From Mucilaginibacter aquariorum (GTDB taxonomy: Bacteria; Bacteroidota; Bacteroidia; Sphingobacteriales; Sphingobacteriaceae), in NCBI RefSeq assembly GCF_024498135.1, contig NZ_JANHOH010000001.1:1612001-1676000 (forward strand): a DNA stretch of 64,000 nt. Reading direction: 5' to 3'. The notes beneath the pieces are model-generated. The model was not told the origin of the DNA. It made no database searches and worked only from the letters and a program-made list of their open reading frames with translations. Each line of letters starts with the position of its first letter. The stretch's first letter is position 1. This document shows, in pieces, positions 35,856-43,100 of the stretch. The translations under genes were made by a program, and so were the position numbers.

Positions 35856-36680
35856 ATGAAAAAAGCGTTAATAATTAGTTTCTTATTATTTTCTTTCCTA
35901 AGCCAAGCTCAACAAATCACAAAACATCTTGCTTATCGTCAAACAATTACTTCCTACCAAAATAAGGTTATCAAGTTGAGCTATTCCAAAAAATATTTAA
36001 ATCCAGACGACAGTGTGTTTATTACCAAATACACCGTATATAATATTTCCGGTAAGCCGTATGTTTATATTAATGCTAATCATAACAAGAAAAATCGACA
36101 TATTACAGTAGACGTTGTAGATGCGCATGGGGGCATCTTTAGCCATATACATACCGAAGAATATGACTATCAAGAACCAACTGAAAAATATTTTGGAATA
36201 AGTGGGAGCTACAGAGCGTTAGGTGGAGATAAGTACCCATATCAATTGAGCTTATACTTCCCAGATGCAAAGCATGAACGTGTAAATGTCGTTATTACGA
36301 ATGCCACCGATTATAAAGTTAGCAACAGCCCGTACGTAGCATATACATTAAAGGATGAAATGCTACCATCAAAGCCCCCTATTTTATCCAATGGTGCTTT
36401 AAAGACAAATCAAAACATTAAAAATCCTAATGGAAAAGTTGTAACAGAATCATCAAAGATATTACCTGACCCTTTGGATGGGCTGAAAAGGAAAGTTGTA
36501 ACTACCAAGCTTAACAAGGCAGAAATTTTTCAATATTACCTCGTGTTTCATGAAAAAAGTGGTGGAGAAAATCATTTCTACTTACCGGCCTTGAGCGATG
36601 GAAGTGATTCTTGCATATTAGTTCAGTTAGAAAAAAAAGGTAATTTATACTTGTTGAAGTTTAGTAATCAATGTGATTAA
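35856..36680 (+). CDS. secreted protein of unknown function
   Basis: A 274-residue protein with a clear signal peptide (MKKALIISFLLFSFLSQAQQ). The mature region is beta-rich and polar (TKYTVYNISGKPYVYINANH, GHGGIF-like AHGGIFSHIHTEEYDYQ) with no recognised domain or catalytic motif. The -7 element and SD-poor leader are typical of Bacteroidota. Lying inside the island, it may be cargo unrelated to defence. No signal for type IX sorting is seen at the C-terminus. Confidence 0.7.
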   Translation: MKKALIISFLLFSFLSQAQQITKHLAYRQTITSYQNKVIKLSYSKKYLNPDDSVFITKYTVYNISGKPYVYINANHNKKNRHITVDVVDAHGGIFSHIHTEEYDYQEPTEKYFGISGSYRALGGDKYPYQLSLYFPDAKHERVNVVITNATDYKVSNSPYVAYTLKDEMLPSKPPILSNGALKTNQNIKNPNGKVVTESSKILPDPLDGLKRKVVTTKLNKAEIFQYYLVFHEKSGGENHFYLPALSDGSDSCILVQLEKKGNLYLLKFSNQCD

Positions 36681-36858
36681 ATATTACTTTAGAATTTATT
36701 TATGAAAAACACAACGATTTCCGAATGGGGGCGTTGGTGTCTTTTTCTAAAAATAGCTGTTGAATATACGAAACACCAAAAAAGATTTAAGTGGCATTTT
36801 TTAAAATTTGAATATCTAACAGTAAGAATCTTCTTACTATTGTGATAAGATTTATGTT

Positions 36859-36892
36859 AAAAGTCTCCTACAGCGAATGTATGGAGACTTTT
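36859..36892. terminator. bidirectional terminator between convergent genes
   Basis: A 10-bp stem AAAAGTCTCC / GGAGACTTTT with a 14-nt loop and T/A runs on both outsides. It separates the secreted-protein gene from the converging replication-type gene. Confidence 0.75.
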
Positions 36893-36897
36893 ATTTT

Positions 36898-38103
36898 TCA
36901 ATCACCCAACTCCAAGTACTTATTTTCTTTAATAGCCCAAATAAAATTGGCTTTAAAATCAGCAAGCTTACGTTTGAATTTATTAAAAGGAGGCAATGAT
37001 AAATTGACCTGTTCAAAATAAATTTCATCTAATGATTTTACTATTGAATTGAACAAATCATCAGGCGAATAACATGGCCTACTCTCTTCCACCAGATTAC
37101 TCTCTATAGAATGGTAATCTGGTGGAATCTCTCGATTATATATTGTTAAAAAATCTTCGGCTTTAAGGATTTTAAAGCACTCTAACGATTCCTTATCCAT
37201 CTCTAAGCATTCCTCTAACTTATCTTTTAAAAGGCCATGAATCGTCTGTTTAACACTATCATGACCGTATTTATCAAGTAAATCTTGAATTTTTATTTTA
37301 GCTTTTCTACGCTCCTCTTTATTTAAATTTCCTTTTCTCCAAGTCGTAGGATTTTTAAGAATTAAATAAGTTTTGTAATCATCATCACTTATATCTCCTC
37401 CATCTGAAATATGTTCGTCAACAAGAATTTTATCGAAAGTGTCAAGTATTAAGTTTCCAATTATTTGAATTACTTCAGGGTTAAGAAATTCCAAGAATGT
37501 AGTCGGATTATAATTTTTAAGACCGTGCAGCATTCTAAGTTTTTGGGTCTTTAAAATCCTCACCTCAACTCTTAAAATATTACCCACTTTATGATAGATT
37601 TTGAAATGGTATTGGTCAGATATTGTAAAATACCGTCCCAACTTGTATCCATTTTTATCTTTACTATCTATCGTTGAAGGGCGTACACTTCCCCCATCAG
37701 ATTGCAATACAATAAACTTATCAAAGAACTCTTCATCTGGTTTAAAGCCTAAATCAATATTAAGTCCGAACTCTGGAGATTGTAACTTTACAATATTAGG
37801 CGGTATCTCAAATTGTTTACAAAATTCCAATGCAGTTTTAATTAATGCTGATAGTTTAAAATCATTAGCGTTATCCCCACCATCATTAAAAAACCGATGA
37901 AGACTACCATCAATAATTACCAAATCTTCACTCTTGTCCTGATATTTACAGGTTTCAAAATCAAGGGCTTTATAGGTAGCAAATCTTTTATTGCTATCAG
38001 TTGTGTAGTTATTGGCATCTCTTTCAAACTTTAATGTTGAATGTTTTAAAAGGTAATTTTTAAGCACAGAGCTACAATAAGGAATTTTAAAATAATCTAA
38101 CAA
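36898..38103 (-). CDS. replication-initiator-like protein (phage CRI/pII-type, tentative)
   Basis: A 401-residue protein. The N-terminal half has the pattern of CRI/pII-like replication initiators seen on Bacteroidota elements: DGSLHRFFNDGGDNANDFKL, then IKTALEFCKQFEIPPNIVKL, SPEFGLNIDLGFKP, and later FKIYHKVGNILRVEVRILK. The C-terminal half is helical and charged. I could not place the catalytic Tyr with certainty. If the call is right, the island may replicate or produce single-stranded DNA after excision. A short coiled-coil ORF lies ~100 bp upstream on the same strand. Confidence 0.5.
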   Translation of the reverse strand: MLDYFKIPYCSSVLKNYLLKHSTLKFERDANNYTTDSNKRFATYKALDFETCKYQDKSEDLVIIDGSLHRFFNDGGDNANDFKLSALIKTALEFCKQFEIPPNIVKLQSPEFGLNIDLGFKPDEEFFDKFIVLQSDGGSVRPSTIDSKDKNGYKLGRYFTISDQYHFKIYHKVGNILRVEVRILKTQKLRMLHGLKNYNPTTFLEFLNPEVIQIIGNLILDTFDKILVDEHISDGGDISDDDYKTYLILKNPTTWRKGNLNKEERRKAKIKIQDLLDKYGHDSVKQTIHGLLKDKLEECLEMDKESLECFKILKAEDFLTIYNREIPPDYHSIESNLVEESRPCYSPDDLFNSIVKSLDEIYFEQVNLSLPPFNKFKRKLADFKANFIWAIKENKYLELGD

Positions 38104-38205
38104 TCATTTATTCATTGAGAAAAAGCTCATTAAATATTTATCAATATTAATGCGGAATTTTCATAGTTAATTGCGGTTCAATAAATGCGGTTGTTATAAT
38201 AAAAT

Positions 38206-38478
38206 TTAGCGTGTTGGTCTTGGCTTCCTTGTTAAAAGCTCTTCTCTTATTTTTAGACCTATTTCTTCTTTTTTGAGCTTCTTTGTTGGAGTAAAAAGTA
38301 ACCTATGTATATCATCAACTTGTTGCATCATCTTAGATATACTATTTTGAAATGATGATAATTGATTTTCAATTTCCAATAACTTCTGATTTTCACCAGT
38401 GAGTTGATTAGCGATTAATAAATAAGATTCTTTGATTTTGTTAAAATCGTCAACCTGAATGTTGAACTCTTGGTTCAT
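38206..38478 (-). CDS. small coiled-coil protein
   Basis: A 90-residue product from the ATG at 38478; an in-frame ATG at 38505 adds nine hydrophobic residues and looks less natural. The heptad-rich segment LIANQLTGENQKLLEIENQL, SSFQNSISKMMQQVDDIHRL predicts a coiled coil, and the end is basic (TRKPRPTR). It is the last gene before the right island repeat. An accessory role in recombination or replication with the downstream gene is possible but not shown. Confidence 0.55.
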   Translation of the reverse strand: MNQEFNIQVDDFNKIKESYLLIANQLTGENQKLLEIENQLSSFQNSISKMMQQVDDIHRLLFTPTKKLKKEEIGLKIREELLTRKPRPTR

Positions 38479-38754
38479 CGGAGATAATCTTAAAAAACAA
38501 AGCATTGGCTATGCATTTTATGCCAATAAATTGTTTCAGTAAGTTAAGACTATGCCACTTGAGATGGTTCGTCTATTTCCGATTTTGTTAATTAAGCAAA
38601 TCTTGTTTTTTTTTCTGAAATGAAAAAAAAAAGTTGAAAATAGTTACTAAAAACCCTGTCAAAAGTCTGCCAAATACGCTTTTTAGACGTTTTAAAAACC
38701 ACATTTAAATGAAAATTAGGCTGTTTTCATTTAAGATTTTATCAGAAATTGAAT

Positions 38755-38769
38755 CCCTAGCTCTCCGCA
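38755..38769. repeat. right attachment-type direct repeat (attR)
   Basis: Identical 15-bp copy of the left repeat (CCCTAGCTCTCCGCA), preceded by TTGAAT, so the 20-bp string resembles a tRNA-Ser T-arm plus acceptor end. No full tRNA gene is present. Confidence 0.75.
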
Positions 38770-38782
38770 GAAATACAGATAT

Positions 38783-38812
38783 AGCCTCTTACATAACGTA
38801 AGAGGCTTTTTT
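38783..38812 (+). terminator. rho-independent terminator next to attR
   Basis: A 10-bp stem AGCCTCTTAC / GTAAGAGGCT, a 5-nt loop and a T6 run, ending in TTTTTTGTGC like the left-hand hairpin. Confidence 0.85.
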
Positions 38813-38911
38813 GTGCTTTTATCCTGGTGACTTGGTTTTGAAATAATGTGTAATAGATGGTCACTTTCACCGAAATCTCTGGCTAAATAGCTATTCGAGC
38901 GTATCAAGTAT

Positions 38912-38919
38912 TACCTTTG
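38912..38919 (+). promoter_or_regulatory. -7 element TACCTTTG immediately before the start codon
   Basis: Exact TAnnTTTG match ending 3 bp before the ATG at 38923. If used, the transcript would be leaderless or nearly so. No clear -33 TTTG was found. Confidence 0.35.
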
Positions 38920-38922
38920 CCC

Positions 38923-40026
38923 ATGAAAAAGATCCTGACGGCCCTTCTGATCCTAATACAGTTACCCGTTTTCGCTCAAAACAGGTTAAAAGACATCCTG
39001 GAACTCGGGCCGGAATCGTTCCCTGCCAACATGCCAAAGGTTAAAATCTGGATCAGCCAGAATTTGTCCGGGTTATTTATTTCGGATTTCCAGTTCTCAG
39101 AAAGTTATAATCATGACAGCAAGTCTTTCAGCTTTTCCATCTTAGGGAAAGATGTTAACGGATTACCCCTGAGTAATACCGGCGGACTGGTTTTAAGCTT
39201 CCAATCTGTTAGCAAAGCACCAAGATACCGCTCGGGTACAATTAACGGCGCTTATCATAAAGATATCAATGCCTACCGCACCGATTTTGACGTGAACAAT
39301 TTTCACTTTACACCCAAAGAGTATTTTATGCTCACCACGCAATACCTCCGCATTTCAGACGATCAGGCCGTGGCAAATACGCTAAACTTTATGGTTGACA
39401 ATCATCAGAACACCTCTAAACTGAAGCAATTTGTGAAAGATGTTAACCTCAGGATGAAAACCAAATTAGAAGTGCCTAAAAGCGATATGATGACAGATCT
39501 GATGCCCGCGCTAAAAACGCAGTTTAAGGATTCCATCAGGCAGGTTATTTATTATACCTATATAGAGGCTAAAACGCTTGAACTGACTACACTGAAAATG
39601 AATGAGTACTTTACCATTGCTATCCACGAGAATGTGTTTTTCAAGCTGGATGACATGATCAACCCTAAAATTGATATTTCATACGTAAAGCCCGAAACGC
39701 TATTATTTCCGCCCAATATGCTTTCCATGTCAGCCGACTCGGGAGCCAACTTCAAATACAGCCAGACAAAAGCAGAACTGGACTACAAAAACCGGGAACT
39801 CACCATCACTTTCACCGGAAAATTCACTAGACCCGTTAAATTGATCAGCGGCAAATACAAAGATTACACTGTAAAAAAAGGCTATAAGCTGACTAAACCA
39901 CTACCAGGTAAAGAAACCCTTAAAAATGTTAACGAGGTCATCGTCATAGTCTCAGAGAAGGATGTCCGTACGGAGATCCATAGCTTGGATGAGGGCGAAT
40001 ACGAACTTTTTAATGCTAAATGGTAG
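38923..40026 (+). CDS. exported protein of unknown function
   Basis: A 367-residue protein from the ATG at 38923, with a signal peptide MKKILTALLILIQLPVFAQ. The mature region is a mixed alpha/beta fold (MPKVKIWISQNLSGLFISD, DINAYRTDFDVNNFHFTPKE) with a Lys-rich C-terminal part that may be an Ig-like or beta-sandwich domain (TFTGKFTRPVKLISGKY). I do not recognise a family. It is the first chromosomal gene right of the island and is transcribed alone. Confidence 0.7.
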   Translation: MKKILTALLILIQLPVFAQNRLKDILELGPESFPANMPKVKIWISQNLSGLFISDFQFSESYNHDSKSFSFSILGKDVNGLPLSNTGGLVLSFQSVSKAPRYRSGTINGAYHKDINAYRTDFDVNNFHFTPKEYFMLTTQYLRISDDQAVANTLNFMVDNHQNTSKLKQFVKDVNLRMKTKLEVPKSDMMTDLMPALKTQFKDSIRQVIYYTYIEAKTLELTTLKMNEYFTIAIHENVFFKLDDMINPKIDISYVKPETLLFPPNMLSMSADSGANFKYSQTKAELDYKNRELTITFTGKFTRPVKLISGKYKDYTVKKGYKLTKPLPGKETLKNVNEVIVIVSEKDVRTEIHSLDEGEYELFNAKW

Positions 40027-40100
40027 GTTTTTCAGCATAGAGCTTTTTTGTTACAGCGGATAACTAAGCTATATCCAATAGATGAAAACTGAACCCTGTT

Positions 40101-40124
40101 TATCCTCACAATTTTATGAGGATA
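40101..40124. terminator. weak hairpin between convergent genes
   Basis: An 8-bp stem TATCCTCA / TGAGGATA with an 8-nt loop and no strong T run, between two converging genes. It may terminate weakly. Confidence 0.35.
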
Positions 40125-40160
40125 CATTTATGGTGATACATTTTTGATGCTTAAATAATA

Positions 40161-43100
40161 TTACCTGACAACCAGCACATAGCCTGACAAAACCTGGCTA
40201 TTAAGTTTGGTATCAATTTTATAATAATATGTTCCTGCAGGCACGGGTTTTCCGTTATAGGTGCCATCCCAGGCCTTTGAGTAACCTATAGAGTGAAATA
40301 GTTGTTGCCCGTAGCGGTTAAATATGTCTACTACAGCATCCTGATAGGCAACAAGCCCCAGGATATTCCAAAAGTCGTTATTTCCGTCGCCGTTTGGTGT
40401 AAATGTGTTAGGAATTGTTAACGTCGGCGATACTAGTATTTTGGTTTTATCGGTATTAACGCAGCCCCTTGAATCGGTTATCTGCAATGTATAATCCTGG
40501 TCAGTATTACCGCCGGTTAGCACAGGGTTTTTAACGGTAGTGCTGCTTAATCCGATGGCCGGCGACCATAAATACTGTACATTTTCATCACTAACCGAGG
40601 GGGTTAAAGTAATTGCCTTGCCGGGCAGAATGTATCTTATGCCACCGGCATTTACAGTTGGCGGCGGGATAAACTTAAGCGTCATCCGATCTGTGGCGGT
40701 ATAGCAGTCGCTTGGGGTTAGAGCAGTTAATGATAATATAACAGAACCCGCTTGTACATCTGCTGCACTCGGGTTATAAAACGCGTCGAGATCTGTGGCA
40801 GAGCTGAAGGTTCCGGTACCGGATGTTTTCCAGACAACATCTCCGTCATACCCGGACCTCTTTACCCCTTCTAATTTAACCGTGGCATCCTGCGAACAAA
40901 CTTCACGATCAAGACCCGCGCTGGTCGCCGATACTTGCCCGAAATTTATTGTTACATCAGCAGTTGCAGAAGTACAATTGTCTTTACTGGTTGAGATTAA
41001 CGTTAGCGTAACAGAACCCGCGGCCAAGTCTGCGGGCGATGGAATATATTTAGGCTGGTTTGCATTGTCGTTCAACCGCGATGGCGAAAAATCCCCGCTT
41101 GCGGCTCCTTTGGGCTCCCAATAACCGGTAGTAGTACCTCCTGTTATACTCCCGATAAGCTGAACGGGTTTATCCCCACATTGTTTTAGAATTGGGCCCG
41201 CTTTGACAACGGGTAGTGCGTTTACTTTAACATCTACAGAACCGGCAGGGCTGGTACAATCATTAACGATAACAAATAAATTATATGTCCCGTTGTTGGC
41301 TGTGGTAACATTAGTAATATCAGGATTTTGTTGAGTGGATATATAGCCGTTTGGCCCTGTCCATTGGTAGCTTGCATTGGGTACTGTTGCCGTACGAAGC
41401 TGTATAGTGTTATTCACACAAACAGGAGAATTGCTCTTGGCTACAGGCATGGCCGGCTGTGGGTTTACGGTAACTATATAATTAAACGGAGTGCCTGCGC
41501 AATCAAAGGCAAAGGGTGTTATAATATAAGTAACCTTTACCGGTATAGTGCCGGTGTTAATTAAACTTTCATCAATAACATTATTTGTTTGGTTGGTTAC
41601 CGCGGGGTTGCTAATATTTGCAACCGCATCCCTTTTCCAGCTAAATGTAGCCGATGGTATGTTTGACTGAATAGCATAATTTTGAGGGGTTCCGCTACAG
41701 GCTATTCCGGTATCATCACTGATGATCTTTGCTTCCGGCTTTACGGTCATCACCAGGTTAAACGGCGGGCCATCACAATTAGCTGTTTTATAGTTAAACA
41801 CATACGTAACATCAATTGAGGCGGTAGTGGTGTTATGCAAAACTTCTTTGATGATTGGGGCAGTTTGCCCTGTTACCGCAGCATTGCTTATACCAGCAAC
41901 AGCGGCCCTGCTCCAGGAAACACTCGTACCAGCGCCTGCAGGCTCAAGGTTAATAGTGAAATTGTGCGGAGTATCGTTACAGACAGAGGCTGTTGAACTA
42001 TTGGTAACCACAGGCAATGGATTAACAGTAACCTGGTAAGTAAAAGGAGGCCCTGCACAACCATTGGCTGTTGGCGTAATAATATATTTTACAATTACCG
42101 GCGTGTTTACTGTACTTATTAAAGTTTCGGTTAAAGGCCCTGTGGTTACATCTGTTGCAGCGGCATTACTAACACCGGGTACAACTGCCCGGCTCCATGA
42201 AAAAGTTGATGCAGCTGAAGCTTCAATGTTATAGCTAAACGGCACGCCACTGCAAGCAATACCACTTGCCTGACTTGTAATATGAGGCGCCGGATTTACT
42301 GTTACGTTAACGGGTACGCGCTCGCTGGTACAACTGTTAACTGTTGTTTGCACATAATAAGTTTTATTGGCTGTTAATATTGGAGTTGTAAAAACAGCAT
42401 CGATTGATAAGGGGCTGCCTCCTACCGGTACGTCAAACCATTTATAAGTACCTGTTGAGCCTCTGGCTGTTAGCACCGCCGGGTTACCCGCGCAAACAGG
42501 CGGATTATCAAACTGCGGTGCTGCCGGGGTTTGTGTAACAGTTACATTAACAGATGTGCGGCTACTGGTTAAACCGTTTTTGGTTACCTCAACATAATAA
42601 ATTGTATTTGCAGTTATCGGCGGAGTGTTAAATATAGGACCGGTAAAAAGCGAATTGCCGCCGGCAGGCACATCAAACCAGTTGTAAGTACCTCCGGGTG
42701 CGGTGGGCTGTAACCTCGCAATACTGCCCATACAAACCGTTGTACCGCCCGCAGTTGGCGCTGCCGGTATAGTGTTAATATGAATGGTAACGGTAGACGA
42801 TAACTGCCCGCAAGTGCCCGCAGGCGCGTCGGACTTTAAGGTAAGTGTTACCGTAGTTGCTCCGTTAGCGGGTGGTGTATAGGTAGCCCGGGGATCGCTG
42901 ACGTCGGAAAAACTTCCAGGCCCCGACCATTTCCCTGTTCCGCTGCTGATACTACCACCTAATTGAACCGAGCTCCCTACAGAAACAGGTTTCTCGGGAC
43001 CAGCGTTGACGATAATCTGTGGATCAATAGTTATCTGCTGTTCAAAACTAACTTCCGGGCAACCACTGTCTGCACCTATCGTGTTCTTTATAGTATATAG

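Larger units (their letters stand above)
16959..38769. mobile_element. integrative genomic island (~21.8 kb) with defence cargo
   Basis: The interval is bounded by a 15-bp direct repeat (16959-16973 and 38755-38769), with a tyrosine recombinase just inside the left repeat and each repeat followed by a hairpin terminator. A serine recombinase, an XRE regulator, a replication-initiator-like gene and a broken umuC tail add to the mobile character. Sampled 60-bp lines are near 30% G+C inside versus the mid-40s in the flanking chromosome to the right. I saw no conjugation genes, so transfer would need help from outside. The limits are inferred from the repeats. Confidence 0.75.

Noticed and set aside
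38680..38769. Possible complete tRNA-Ser at the right island end
   Set aside because: Only the T-loop-like and acceptor 3' parts are present; upstream sequence is AT-rich without tRNA arms.
16959..38769. CRISPR array or cas genes within the defence island
   Set aside because: No regularly spaced direct repeats and no Cas-type domains were seen.
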